Shown: positions 44,112 through 55,093 of the stretch, piece by piece | How positions within the stretch are numbered: position 1 is the stretch's first letter | How the letters are laid out: every line of letters begins with the position of its first letter | From: Shiraia sp. slf14 | Lineage: Eukaryota > Ascomycota > Dothideomycetes > Pleosporales > Shiraiaceae | Assembly (NCBI GenBank): GCA_000498155.1 | Contig: AXZN01000017.1 | Span: forward strand, 62,001 to 126,000 | Length of the DNA stretch: 64,000 nt | Reading direction: 5' to 3' | The notes under the pieces: model-generated | Databases searched by the model: none | What the model was told of the DNA's origin: nothing | The model's input: only the letters and a program-made list of their open reading frames with translations | Translations under genes and position numbers: made by a program

Positions 44112-45347
44112 ATGGAGACTGAAGAAAGGCCCTCGAAGATGAGGAAGCTGGAGCATCCAGAAGAGGAAAATTGCCATTCGACTGCGCCTCCAAATGCCAC
44201 TGTAGAAATCTTAACAGATGCTATAAACCAGAACAGCGAAAATCCAGCAGCATCTAACGAAGCCCCGACTGAAGAGGCAGCAGCACCTAAAATATCGAAA
44301 AATCAGTTGAAGAAGCAGAGGCGGTTGGAGCAATGGGAAGCAGGCCGTGAAGACCGTAAAATCAAAAGAAAAGAAAAGGCCAAGGAGAGGAAAGAGCGGA
44401 AGCGGGAAGCTTGGAAAACACAAGCTGCAGATGAGGAAGGAAATGTTCCTCCAATGCCCCCAGCCAGGCTGCCCAGACATTCGACTGGTGATGGAACACA
44501 AGTCCCAATCACAGTAATCTTTGATTGTGACTTTGAAGATTACATGTATGATCATGAACTAAAGAGTTTGGGACTACAAATTACCAGGTGTTATAGCGAT
44601 AACCGCAAATCCAAATATAGAGCACATCTTGCGCTTGCCAGTTTTGGTGGCAAGATGAAAGAGCGATTTGATGGGATCCTGGCAAAGCAATACACGAGTT
44701 GGAAAGGCTTCCAATTTTTCGAAGAGGACTTTGTGGAAGTTGCTAAAAAGTCAAAAGAGTGGATGTCTGGACCTCAAGGCGGGCAAGTTGCTGGAGCGTT
44801 GGAACGACCAACATCTGAAGAGGTGAATGCCGATCAAGCACAGACAGATGATACAGAAGGCGAGGGCGAAATCATTTATCTATCTTCTGAATCGGACAAT
44901 GTCCTCACACACCTGAAACCAAACGGCACCTACATCATTGGAGGTTTGGTGGACAAGAATCGGCACAAAGGCATTTGTCATAAGCGTGCTGTGCAGCGAG
45001 GGATCAAAACAGCCAAGCTGCCCATTAAGGAGTACTTGGAAATGAGAGATAGACAGGTTTTGGTGACCAACCATGTCTTGGAAATATTGCTCAAGTGGAT
45101 GGAGTTTGACGATTGGGGCAAGGCATTTATGGAAGTTATGCCAAAAAGGAAGGGTGGAAAACTGCGAGACAATGACGAATCAGCAACCCCAGAAGCTGGG
45201 GGACAAGACGATGAAGACATGGCAGATGCAGTCAAAGACGCTCAGGCCGACGCTGAAGATGACAACAAAGCGTCCACAGATATTCCAGAAACTGAAATCA
45301 TCGAGACTACAAAAGGACTACCTGTAGGAGACACTCAGACAGATTAG
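44112..45347 (+). CDS. TRM10: tRNA (guanine-9-N1)-methyltransferase Trm10
   Basis: Single exon, 411 residues. A very basic N-terminal region (KISKNQLKKQRRLEQWEAGREDRKIKRKEK shape) precedes the SPOUT methyltransferase domain: VIFDCDFEDYMYDHELKSLG, the conserved ITRCYSDNR and SESDNVLTHL, and the SAM-binding knot GLVDKNRHKGICHKRA. The acidic C-terminal tail is low complexity. Trm10 makes m1G9 in a subset of tRNAs using S-adenosylmethionine. The tRNA-Asp in this window has a G at position 9, though whether it is a substrate is unknown. The start at 44112 follows a 206-bp divergent promoter. Confidence 0.93.
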   Translation: METEERPSKMRKLEHPEEENCHSTAPPNATVEILTDAINQNSENPAASNEAPTEEAAAPKISKNQLKKQRRLEQWEAGREDRKIKRKEKAKERKERKREAWKTQAADEEGNVPPMPPARLPRHSTGDGTQVPITVIFDCDFEDYMYDHELKSLGLQITRCYSDNRKSKYRAHLALASFGGKMKERFDGILAKQYTSWKGFQFFEEDFVEVAKKSKEWMSGPQGGQVAGALERPTSEEVNADQAQTDDTEGEGEIIYLSSESDNVLTHLKPNGTYIIGGLVDKNRHKGICHKRAVQRGIKTAKLPIKEYLEMRDRQVLVTNHVLEILLKWMEFDDWGKAFMEVMPKRKGGKLRDNDESATPEAGGQDDEDMADAVKDAQADAEDDNKASTDIPETEIIETTKGLPVGDTQTD

Positions 45348-45743
45348 AAGAAATCTCAGCCCTATCGGTTCGTTGCGAGATTAGCGTTTGGCGGAATGCT
45401 AGTGGCCGCTCGGTCAGCCTAACTGCGCCTCGAGCACGTACCATACAACAAGCATTGCATAACATGATGTTTAACAAACTGAATTCAGATTGTTCTGACA
45501 CATATGAACCTCTTTTTGCGGTGACCAAGTCTTTTTCAAATAGCTGGAATGTTCTATAACTTGGCGACGATGCATTCCCCGTTGTTTTGAACAGCTGTCA
45601 GCCCATCAGCCCACTAATTAGGCGACGTCACAGGCTTTCCGCCTCGTAGCCTGCGACAATCCCAGCGCACACCTTCACGCGACCACGCGTATAGACCCAC
45701 TATTGATCTGAGCAACCTCGCTAATCCCACGAAATCGCTGCCC
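45348..45743. other. Intergenic region between TRM10 and OXR1
   Basis: 396 bp with the 3' flank of TRM10 and the promoter of the TLDc gene. Nothing else was recognised. Confidence 0.5.
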
Positions 45744-46862
45744 ATGTCGAAGACACCAGATCCCTCTCAAAAACCTCTTCCCCCGCCCTCTTCTTCCCGC
45801 TCCACTCCTGCGCGTTCCTCCTCATACTTCACATACCCAGTTTCGTATGCAGTATCTGGTATACTGCGACGGCTCAACACCGACTCAGACTCTCAATCGA
45901 AACCATCCGGAAACTCACGATCGTCAAACGGCCGCAATTCAAACCCCAATTCAATTCAATCTCAGCTTCAGTCCACCGCCTCATCGCTCTCACAATCGTT
46001 TGCCTCCCTTGTTTCCTCGAATACATCAGACATGAACTCCGTATTTCAACCTTCATACCGGAACGCGAGTCCATTCCAGCCACCACCGCTTACACCCTTG
46101 ACCCTGAGCGGATATAAGGATGGCATGAGGGAGAAGGGCAAGCTATTAAGCACGGCACTGGCAGAGGAGATCAGGCTGCTTGTTCCGCCACGGCTACAGC
46201 TTGTGGATGAGTGGACTTTGGCGTACAGCCTAGAACAAAATGGGGTCAGCCTAGCCACTCTATACCAGAAAAGCGACGGCTACCGGGGGAGAAGAGGGGG
46301 GTATGTGCTCGTAGTCAAGGATGGGGGTGGTGGCATATTCGGCGCATATATGTCTGACCCACCCCACCCATCACCACATTTCTATGGCAATGGCGAATGT
46401 TTCCTCTGGCGGGCACATGTGCTCTCCTCCCTCCCCGACCTCGCAAATCTACCACCGCCTCCTTCCGCAGATACCACCAATGCTGTACGCATGACGACTG
46501 TCGCAACTACAAAACCAAAACATACCCTGTCACCGCCTGTCTCCAGTAATGCGAGTAGAAGCGGCACGAGTACACCAGAGCGGATAAGATTCAAGGCTTT
46601 CCCATACAGCGGGGTAAACGATTATATGATATTTTGTGAGCATAGCTATTTGAGTATAGGTGGAGGGTAAGACAGCGCTCTTATCGTGTTATAGACATCT
46701 CAGCTAACATTACACAGCGATGGACACTATGGCCTATGGCTTGATGACAATCTCGAAAATGGTGTCTCAGACACATGTCCCACTTTCGGTAACGAGCCAC
46801 TAAGCGACGACGGCAAGAAGTTCGATGTTATGGGCGTGGAATTATGGTACATAGGGACTTGA
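45744..46862 (+). CDS. OXR1: TLDc-domain protein, oxidation resistance protein 1 (Oxr1)
   Basis: Two exons, 45744-46666 and 46718-46862, give 355 residues; the 51-nt intron has a GCTAAC branch and joins SIGG to GDGHYGLWLDD. The N-terminal third is Ser/Pro-rich. The TLDc domain has LVPPRLQLVDEWTLAYSLEQ, GVSLATLYQKSDGYRG, GYVLVVKD, GIFGAYMSDPPHPS, YGNGECFLWR, NDYMIFCEHSYLSIGGGDGH and VMGVELWYIGT. Oxr1 proteins protect against oxidative damage and, in yeast, act on the V-ATPase. The short last exon is essential for the TLDc end. Confidence 0.9.
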
Positions 46863-47118
46863 GTGATATCCAATAGAAATAGCGGTTGCGTATAGGTAAA
46901 AGCATGGAACTAAGGCGTTTGGTGGGGTTATCAGATACCAGTCGATACTCGGTGAGAGACGACACTTGGCTTAAAAGCAGATTTACACTCATCTACGCGG
47001 ATGTTTCTTCTCTCACTTTCCTCTCTATCTACGCTAACGAGTACACAATATTGGGATAATTCAGCTCTTTGCGTTAACACCAATCTCTACATCTACTACG
47101 GCCACTAAACTGTCGAAC

Positions 47119-47937
47119 ATGGATACAGAAGAAGAGTTATTTTTGAAGCAGCTGCAAAAAGGCTCGCCACTTAAGTGAGTGCACTTACCAGTGCGCAGCC
47201 TTTCCATCCTAATCTGTCCTAGTCTTGGGCACAAGATCGTATATTTCAAGGTCGCCGACTGCCAGCAAACATTCGCTGTTCATGAAGATCTCATATGTAC
47301 CTCTTCGTACCACTTCGATGATGCTCTACAAAACAAACGTGAGCTTATTGAAGGCGAGTGCTTGATATGTCATGAAGCCGTCAACGTCACAGTCGCCAAC
47401 ATCACCTTCTGCCGTAAAAGATGTGGCCGAAATTTCCATGAGGATTGCATAGTCAAATGGATAGCATCCCAACAACGGCAACCCAAATGCCCACTGTGCC
47501 AATGTGATTGGGCGGACCCAGTCAAACAGCCAATTAGCCTTGATGAAAGCCTTGATCAGCAGGCTGTCACTGTTTACATCGACTGGCTTTACACTCGACA
47601 GCTACGGCTGACTCAACGCCTCCTAAAAAATGACAATGAGAGCCATTTGTTTCTTCTTAAGGCTTGGAAGGTGGCAGATTTCATGAGAGATGGAGATTTC
47701 GAAAACGCCATCAGTGACCGATACACTGAATTATATGAGTCCAAAGAATTCGAGCACGTCGACATCGCCTCGATTCGATATGCTTTCGAGGACGTGGATG
47801 TTAGAGCAATGAAAGACGCTGTTGTCCTTACAGCGGTAGAAAGATTTTCAAAGAAGTGGTACAACTCGATCTACGATGAGCTGCCTATAGATTTCCGACT
47901 AGAACTCCGTCAGGGTTTATGGGACTTGTTTTACTGA
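47119..47937 (+). CDS. BTB-like protein with RING finger nested in the BTB domain (paralog 1)
   Basis: Two exons, 47119-47174 and 47223-47937, give 256 residues. The 48-nt phase-2 intron joins SPLN to LGHKIVYFKV. A BTB/POZ-like start (IVYFKVADCQQTFAVHEDLI, TSSYHFDDAL) is interrupted by a zinc finger (CLICHE, FCRKRCGRNFHEDC, CPLCQCDW). The BTB-like part then resumes (VTVYIDWLYTRQL, LLKAWKVADFMRDGDFENAI). The finger has the C-x3-C-G-x-N-x-H spacing seen in MEKK1/ZSWIM-type RINGs. BTB proteins often recruit Cul3 and RINGs recruit E2 enzymes, so an E3 ligase role is plausible but inferred. Two paralogs lie at 48236-49234 and 51858-52709. Confidence 0.8.
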
Positions 47938-48235
47938 GCAATTCGTGAGGTACACAGATATCAACAAAGCATTGGAGAAGGATCCGACTTCGAGGAATTG
48001 AGCCCTTGGTCCAATAATGAATTATGAAACGGCGGCGGCACAACATGCAATACAATTACCATTCTACTTTCACTTCCTCATTCTCTTGCTTTCATTTTGG
48101 TCTGAGCCCTGACCACTTCTATGTCTGTGCGTTTATCGGACGGTAACCTTCGCTTTAGAAAGGGGCTTCAATAACTTTTTCGCTGTTCCACTTTAGCGTA
48201 TACATTCTGTTGCTCCAATTATTGACAAATTACAT

Positions 48236-49234
48236 ATGGCTACAGCTAAGCTGTACAGTAGATCGATAGGGCGCCGCATAGTCAGGTGAATATTCCGCGC
48301 TATACAACATATTCCTCTAATTTGGACTAGTCTTGGGCGTCACGTCATTCGTTTCAAGATTGCAAACTGCACGCGGCACTTTACAGTTCATGAGGATCCC
48401 ATTTGTGCATATTCGGACTTTTTCAAGCAAAAGCTCCAGAAAAACCGCAAGCCTTTAGAGCCGGGCCAGTGCTCAATTTGCCATAAACACATTAATCCTA
48501 CATGCAAGGATATTACATTCTGTCAAGGCGAGTGCGGTCAAAATTTCTGTCAGGACTGCATAGACGAATGGATACGATCGCAATCTCAACCAGTAAAATG
48601 CCCACTGTGTCAATGCGATTGGAAAAACCGGGATGAACAGCTCATCTCCATTGACAGCCCTCTCGACCCCGATGCTGTCAGATTGTACGTTGATTGGCTG
48701 TATCTCGGGAAACTGCAATTATTCTTGCGATTCTGTGATGCCGTCACTCATGAAGGCATGGGCCAAATCCCCCATCTAAATACCCCCATCTTCCTCCTCA
48801 AGGCCTGGACAGTGGCGCACATCATGGAAGATTCCGCATTCGAAGACGTAATCTCTAAACGCTACATTCGATATACAAGCCGCAAAGGTATCCAGGTCGA
48901 CGTAGCTTCCATTCTGTATGCTTTCCAAGAGCAGAACATCGTTTCGATGAGATCTATTGTTCTTGAACAAGTTCTTGCAAATTTCACAATGGACTGGTAC
49001 ATGTTACATTTGGGAGATTTCCCAGACGGTTTCGCGGAAACCCTCATGGATGAGCTCAATCGAATGATGATGGCAGAATATCGTGTGGAGACAGCGCGAA
49101 AGGAGATAGAATCCGATGACGAATCCGAGGATTCAGACCTGGAAGATGACCATCCAGAAGATGCTGACGATGAATTGTTGCTCGCAACTGATTATGATGA
49201 TGAGGAAAATGATCCAATGTGGGACGGAGAATGA
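48236..49234 (+). CDS. BTB-like protein with nested RING finger (paralog 2), acidic tail
   Basis: Two exons, 48236-48285 and 48331-49234, give 317 residues. The exon 2 frame has no ATG before the zinc finger, so the small first exon (MATAKLYSRSIGRRIV) is needed; the 45-nt phase-2 intron falls at the same place as in paralog 1, just before LGRHVIRFKI. The order matches paralog 1: BTB-like start (FTVHEDPICAYSDFFKQKL), RING (CSICHK, FCQGECGQNFCQDC, CPLCQCDW), BTB-like remainder (VRLYVDWLYLGKLQL, LLKAWTVAHIMEDSAFEDVI). In the RING the ligand after GQNF is Cys instead of His. It differs by a 40-residue acidic tail (ESDDESEDSDLEDD and following). It lies 298 bp downstream of paralog 1. Confidence 0.78.
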
Positions 49235-49425
49235 GGACATGTAATCAATGATCTCAGCTCACTTCAAAGACGCCCCTAGCAATTGTAAGGCCACACAAAA
49301 TCCCGTGTCATCAGGTAAAGAATTATACCCCAGCTTCACTACAAAGCAGTGATAACCATCAAATCAACAATTAAACATTCAAGCTTTTTATCCTCATCAT
49401 AAAATCATTTTACACGCTAAACAAA

Positions 49426-50845
49426 TCAAGCAGCAACAGCCGCCAAAGCAGGCTTTTCCACCCTCGTAACCTGATTCATTATATTAACCTTCACCTCTGC
49501 CGCCCGCTGATGCTTCCACACTTCAACTTCCTGTCCACCCCTCAAAATACCCACCCTCATCGTCGAAAGCAAATTATGCGCTGCATTAGAATGCTCATAC
49601 ACACCACCGTTAAACAGCGCCGTAGCATCCTTTCCAATCGCACTTTTGATCAGCGATTTGCCTCCAGGGTGTTCAGCAACGAAGGCAGATACATCGTGGA
49701 TCACGCCTGCGATGCTGACGAGTGCGGCATTACCGCCTTCAGGGCTGCAACGCGCTTGGAAGTCGTCCCAATCGATGACGGGCAGTTGAGAGAGTGGCAG
49801 GCCCCAGTCTAGAGTGGAGCGTTTCTTGTCGAGGGCTTTTTGTTGCTGTTGGAGACGGCCTTTTTCAATTTCGTTGGAGCGGAAGGTTTTGAGGTCGTAG
49901 GTTTGGGGGAAGAGGGGGATTATTGACATGAGGTAGATGAGCCATTTTGTGGGGTCGTATTGGTACCATATGATTGCGTTGCCTGGTGAGTTGTTAGTTT
50001 GGTGAATCTTACAAGCTTGGTTAGAGGTAGGTTGGCTTACGGTAATCGCTAGGGAATTCGTGGTGGAAGTTGTGATATCCTTCTCCCATGGTGACTAAGG
50101 CTGTAATCACGTGGTCTCTGGGCGTTCTTCGGTCATCGAATGGTTGTTCGCCGATCCAATGTGCGAGACTGTTCACGCAGAAGGTAGCTTGTTGCACGAA
50201 GCATGCCCTCATAATACCTGCATATACTAGACCGCCCCACCAATCTCCCCACCCGAGACCAGCTACCAACATTGGAAAGATCCAGGCGGTGAAAAGCAGA
50301 CATTTCCCGTAATTCTTGTGCTGCCATACTACGACTGGATCACTATCGAGATCAGAAACGTCTGTGCGGCCTTTAACTTTGGGGTCGTTGTTGAGGACCA
50401 TCCAGCCAATGTGTGAGAAGAGCAAGCCGCGCATGACGGAATAAGGGTCCTTCATAGTGTCGGTCCATCGATGGTGGGCACGGTGATTTGCCGACCACCA
50501 CCTAATGCTTCCTTGGATTGCGCCGGCACCCGTGAAAGCTAGAACGAGACGAAGAGGAAGGCGAGCCGAGTAACATCGATGTGACCATAATCGATGATAG
50601 CCTCCAGTGATGCCAAATGCTGTGAAGAAGTAATAGAGAATAGACCAGATCAAGGTAGGTCGAGTGAGTTGTGTCGTGCGTGTCATGTATAGGCCATAGG
50701 CCGGTATTAGGACAACGAGGGTAGTATTGAGCCAATTAATTTTCTTGTACCAATTGGAAAGAGTGATGGGTTGGTGAGCAATGTGAATTGGCTTCACAGC
50801 AACCGTGGCCCCTTGCGGGGTTGGAGACTCAATGGGAGTAGCCAT
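49426..50845 (-). CDS. OLE1: Stearoyl-CoA delta-9 desaturase with cytochrome b5 domain
   Basis: Two exons, 50845-50041 and 49982-49426, give 453 residues; the 58-nt intron joins PSDYR to NAIIWYQYDPTKW. Two pairs of membrane spans surround the three histidine boxes HRLWSH, HRAHHR and HNFHHEFPSDYR that bind the di-iron centre. The C-terminal cytochrome b5 domain has the haem-binding HPGGK with GKDATALF. The enzyme, in the ER membrane, inserts the first double bond into stearoyl- and palmitoyl-CoA. Length fits fungal Ole1. It stands between BTB-RING paralogs 2 and 3. A TATA-like CATATAAG on the minus strand lies about 75 bp upstream of the start. Confidence 0.95.
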
Positions 50846-51857
50846 AAGGAGCGGTCCTTTTCAAACAGATGAATGAACAAAAACGACACATCGGTATGCA
50901 TGGGCGCCAGTCAGACTCTTATATGTAGTTTCAAAACCATACGGCTTTCCCCGAATGTAAGCTGCAATCCCCAGAAATGTGGGTGCCTGGTTGGTAGGCC
51001 CAACGGCTCGCACTCACGGCGCTGTGTAACGCGCGAGTATCACGCAGACGAGCCATTATCTTCGAATTGATGATCTGGTCTTTGACTATGATTCGTCAAG
51101 AAGATGGAGTGGAGTGACATCCGTTGAGGTTCATGAAGTAGTTCATTTTCGCTTGAGGTAAGTAGTAGACTATATTGGGTTTAGCTCTGACCGTTCTCGG
51201 TGACACTTGCGAGAAGCTCCCGCAAGTTCGGCCAGACCTTGGCCCACGGTCGACCAAGACACCACCAGCATTTGATCCTGATGGAGCTTGTAAGAACGTT
51301 GGATCGGGAATTAGGAAGAAGAAATTATTTTAGCCAACTTGCGGGGAATTTGATACCAAATGTACTTCGATACACCTATTCGTATCTGCACACGAAAGAG
51401 CTCTTAGAGGAGGACTTTGAACAATATCCCCTAGCAGATTACAGATGGCAATGTGAAAAACCCTCAGTAGATATACAAGGATACAGTACTTTGGAACTTA
51501 CTGTAATAGTCTCGCGTTCTGTAGTATTTTGTGGGAGTGTCCTGTCTTATTGTGTTGCTATAACCTGCTGCAGCTGTCCGCTTAACAACATAATCGGCCT
51601 TTAATGAAAGCGATAATATTGTACTAATCTTTGAAACTCACGAGGCTCTCTGGGTGTACTTAATTTTCAAATGTATTTATTTGGTGTCTGGTTGATATTT
51701 CTCACAATACTTCCATTCATGAAAATCGCGTTGCCTCGTGCCTAAGTACTCAACGATCCCTTCTGACTGTTCCTTGTCCATGCTTCTCAATTGATTTGAC
51801 ATCAGGTTTAACTTCTATTGCCTTTGAATATTCTTCGCTGTCCTTTTCGTTGTCATC
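50846..51857. other. Intergenic region upstream of OLE1
   Basis: About 1 kb with the OLE1 promoter and the 3' flank of BTB-RING paralog 3. A plus-strand frame of 134 codons at 51200-51604 shows no domain and was rejected. Confidence 0.5.
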
Positions 51858-52709
51858 TTAGTAGTCATAATAACTTTCCTTCATCGCAGTCAGCGCCTCG
51901 TCGGCCAGACTTCCAACAAACTCAGCCGGCCACTTTTTACTTTCTTTCCTGAACCATCCTGGGTCAATCTTGTCCAGATAGAGATGGATCAGGTACTTCT
52001 TGACTTCCTCGCAATCCATGGATCCTCCAAAAGCCCATTGTACAGTGTCCTTCTCGCATGTTACGCCATCTTCGTCGAGAGCGTCTCGGATGACCCTATC
52101 GAAAGAGCAGTCTTCGACAGCAAGGCCCACAGCCCAACATTTGAGAAGGTTCAGTGGATAATCTGCTTTCTCTTTTTGAGTTTCTGAAGGGATATCGAGG
52201 CGATCAGAGTACAGCCAATCAAGATACAATTGCACAGAGTGTGGTTCAAGATTTGCCTCTATGATCGCCATCTTCATAGGCGACTTGTTCCACGGGGCTC
52301 GGCATATTGGGCATGTTTCACGAGGATTCTCTGGATCTTGCTTTTTGGAGGCGTCCCTCCATCGCTGAAAACATCTGTCGTGGATATTATGGCCGCATGT
52401 ATCGCAGAAAGTAAGATCTTGATCAACTGGGTCAAGGTCATCGAAGCAGATGCAGCATGATTCAATGCTTTGATCAATCACCAGCGGTTTTCGTTTGCGT
52501 TGAAGTCTTTTTTTGAACAACATGGAAGTTCGGCAGATCAGATCTTCATGTATTGAGAAATGGCGATTAGATCCCCGAACTTTGAAGCGGGTAGTCCTGT
52601 TGCCGATACTGCATTTGATATCAGTTGCCATTAGAGGGAAGGAACTTAAGGCTGCTTACCTGATCGGCCCAAGACGTTTGGTAGCCCCTCTGCTTATTGA
52701 AATTGTCAT
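51858..52709 (-). CDS. BTB-like protein with nested RING finger (paralog 3)
   Basis: Two-exon model, 52709-52660 and 52596-51858, gives 262 residues. Its 63-nt intron is phase 2 at the same place as in the other two paralogs, and exon 1 is 50 nt, the same length as in paralog 2. A single-exon alternative starts at 52631 (MATDIKCSIGNRT) and uses intron sequence as N-terminus. The BTB-like start is FSIHEDLICRTSMLFKKRLQ. The RING is CCICFD, FCDTCGHNIHDRC, CPICRAPW. The BTB-like remainder is VQLYLDWLYSDRLDI, LLKCWAVGLAVEDCSFDRVI. Compared with paralogs 1 and 2 the finger has C-x2-C-G spacing. Opposite strand from the other two, with OLE1 between. Confidence 0.78.
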
Positions 52710-53504
52710 CTTTCTAACGTGGTTGCTAATGGTGACGGCGTATTCAGCAAGTGTTAAGTGGAGGAAGGATGGAGCAGGAGGAGGTAGAGAGAAGGAAATG
52801 AAGGAGGAGGAGGTGGAGGAGAAGGAAGGAACGACCCACAACCTCACCACACAAAATACAGTCTGGCAACATCAGAACAACACCAATGTAGGCCTTCTCA
52901 CTTCCTCCGCCGCTGTAAATCCCCAAGCACAGCTTTTCTTCCTTCCATCACCTTACTTTTCCCCTTTACCTTCCCCTCTCTCTCACCCAGCACGCCGATC
53001 AACCAAAAAACCCGGGAAACGTATCCAATCGCGATTTTGACACAATCAGACTATTTGAATGGAGAATGCAAGCACACCAAAATCACTTCAGATGACTTAT
53101 CTTGCCATATTCAAGTCCCTTCTCACCTTTCTAGACTTTCAATTTTCGTGCATGTCAACATAAACATCAACAACGCTCACTGCCCGTGATTTGTATATCA
53201 ACATTTGACAATACATATCAACGACATTAGATGCATTAATTCTGAACCCCACAATCCTTGCGAAATAGAGTTTTGCTTAATGAGCGTTCGTGCCATGTAC
53301 AACTCAGTACAGGCTTGCAAAGCGTTCACATCACAAAGCAGATCACTTTTCAACAGCACATCAACAGCACATTTTCATCTCCCTTCTGCCTCGACAAGAA
53401 ATCATTCCAAAAAGCACATGCACCTCAACGAGGCCAAACATCACCACACGCCAAAACGCCAATCGCTATGCACACCTACACCACTTTCTCATACGGAAGC
53501 TTCA
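52710..53504. other. Intergenic region
   Basis: 795 bp between the 5' end of BTB-RING paralog 3 and the 3' end of the ELYS-like gene. It contains a purine-rich AGGAGG-type patch (52760-52830). Open frames are low complexity and not called. Confidence 0.5.
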
Positions 53505-54566
53505 TCAAGCCATGAACCTCTCTTCAACCTTGCGCGGCCCTAGACCTTTCCTCACACCATCCTTCAACAGCTCCCATGTAAGCCCATCGTGCTTGCGACT
53601 CCGCGTGTCCTGCTCAGCAGCGACGTCTGCCAATCTGCCCATTGCGATGCGGCGCATTAGGACGGTGTCGTGTGCGCCTAGGAAGACTCTTCCTTTGCCC
53701 TCGGTTAAGAATCGCTCGATGTATTCGTCTTCTTCTTGGGTGAATGGTAGGCTGACGAATTCGATGGCCTTTGCGTCACGGGTGTATGCAACTTCGTCAG
53801 GGTTGTTTGACCAGTTGTTTCTGTCAAGTGTGGCCTCGATGAAGATTTCGAGAAGTTGCTTTTGTTCGTGTTCTGGTCGTGTGTGGATCCAGTAGTATGC
53901 TTCTGTGACGTTGCGAGCTGAGAGGTATTTGATGAACTCTGTCCTGGTGCTCTGGTCCTCGAGTGGTGGTTTGACGCAGTTATAGTAGGCTAAGGGGAGG
54001 ATGTCGTCTTCAGGTCCGGCTTGCGTGCCTACACTGCTGAGCCTTTCTTTTGCCATGAGAAGCGTAAAGAGAATTTCATCTGGGAATGTGGGGATGATGC
54101 TGGGATGTGTAAGGTGTTCGACAGCTGTGCGTAGCTCTAGATGATCCAATGCCCAGAGGCCCTCGATAAATGTCCAGAAGCGTTTCTCGAGATGAACTTC
54201 CTGCGCAAACTTTGTGGCTAGCTCGGTGTCGTCGTACTGTTGCGGCGAAAGATCTTTTAGGAGGTAGAAAATCAAGCAATGCTTGTTGTGGAGTGTAGTT
54301 TCGGATGTGACAATGCGTTGGTGAAGGTCTTCGAGCTGTTGATAGGTTTTCGGGGGGTATATGTTCCTTCCTACAAAGAAGTTCATTAGCTTCTGAAAAT
54401 TCTGCGATTCAGATCTTGTCATACCTTTGATACGCAATAAATCCAGAAGGCGCTCGAAGAACAGTTTGTTGTTCAGCGCATGTTTGTACTCTAGAATTTG
54501 CTGTACAATGCCATCGCTGTACTTAATGCCTTGAAATACGGCGTCGAAATCTTCAACGTCAAGCAT
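53505..54566 (-). CDS. ELYS-like nuclear pore assembly protein
   Basis: Single exon, 353 residues, starting MLDVEDFDAVF. It is almost entirely helical: DGIVQQILEYKHALNNKLFFERLLDLLRI, IFYLLKDLS, FWTFIEGLWALDHLELRTAVEHL, VTEAYYWIHTR. This is the layout of the ELYS-like domain of small fungal homologs (Ely5 in fission yeast), which sit at the nuclear pore near the Nup107-160 complex. The assignment is by resemblance of the WALDHLELRTAVEHLTHPSI region; no alignment was run. The basic C-terminus (RKGLGPRKVEERF) is unremarkable. Confidence 0.75.
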   Translation of the reverse strand: MLDVEDFDAVFQGIKYSDGIVQQILEYKHALNNKLFFERLLDLLRIKGMTRSESQNFQKLMNFFVGRNIYPPKTYQQLEDLHQRIVTSETTLHNKHCLIFYLLKDLSPQQYDDTELATKFAQEVHLEKRFWTFIEGLWALDHLELRTAVEHLTHPSIIPTFPDEILFTLLMAKERLSSVGTQAGPEDDILPLAYYNCVKPPLEDQSTRTEFIKYLSARNVTEAYYWIHTRPEHEQKQLLEIFIEATLDRNNWSNNPDEVAYTRDAKAIEFVSLPFTQEEDEYIERFLTEGKGRVFLGAHDTVLMRRIAMGRLADVAAEQDTRSRKHDGLTWELLKDGVRKGLGPRKVEERFMA

Positions 54567-55093
54567 GGCGACTACAATTGAAGCAATGGAGACTTTTGAG
54601 GATGTGGGGTGTGATCGCGTAGATTGGGAAGACGTGTTGTGGTAAGACGCACGTTCCGCGCTGTCATGTGAGCTTCACTGAAGAAAGCCTTGGCATTATT
54701 CAGGTACTCAGGTGGAACCTTTCGAGCGTCAATTATGTGCTTGTCATTCTACTTTTTTTCATTATATCAAAAAGCACGTAACATATCTTGCAATAAGCAC
54801 ACAAGTGGTCAACTTCGATCAAGTATTGATTATGCGACTTTACTACGGATGAACAAGTTTTACTACTGATAAACTTCAAACTATCGTACATGCGCAATCG
54901 TCCTAATATGCGTTGCAATCGTAAAAATAAGCCTCGATGACAATGAAGTCAATCTATTTTATCGCCCAAACGCCATGCCATGCTTCTTGGAGAGAGTCGT
55001 CTTCTATGCTGCCAAACCAAATATATGCAAATGAAATAGGTATTTACGGCACACCAGGTCTGGGTGCAAGAGGGGAGTGTACTGAGTCAGTGA
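54567..55093. other. Intergenic region
   Basis: 527 bp between the ELYS-like start and the MTM1 stop. The sequence is AT-rich in the middle. No RNA gene or coding region was recognised. Confidence 0.5.

Noticed and set aside
51200..51604. 134-codon plus-strand open frame upstream of OLE1
   Set aside because: No domain, mixed composition, and it lies in the OLE1 promoter region; looks like chance frame.
52656..52850. Upstream minus-strand frame that includes the first exon of BTB-RING paralog 3
   Set aside because: Only the last 50 bases (from the ATG at 52709) are used; the upstream part is Ser/Pro low complexity and not conserved in the paralogs.
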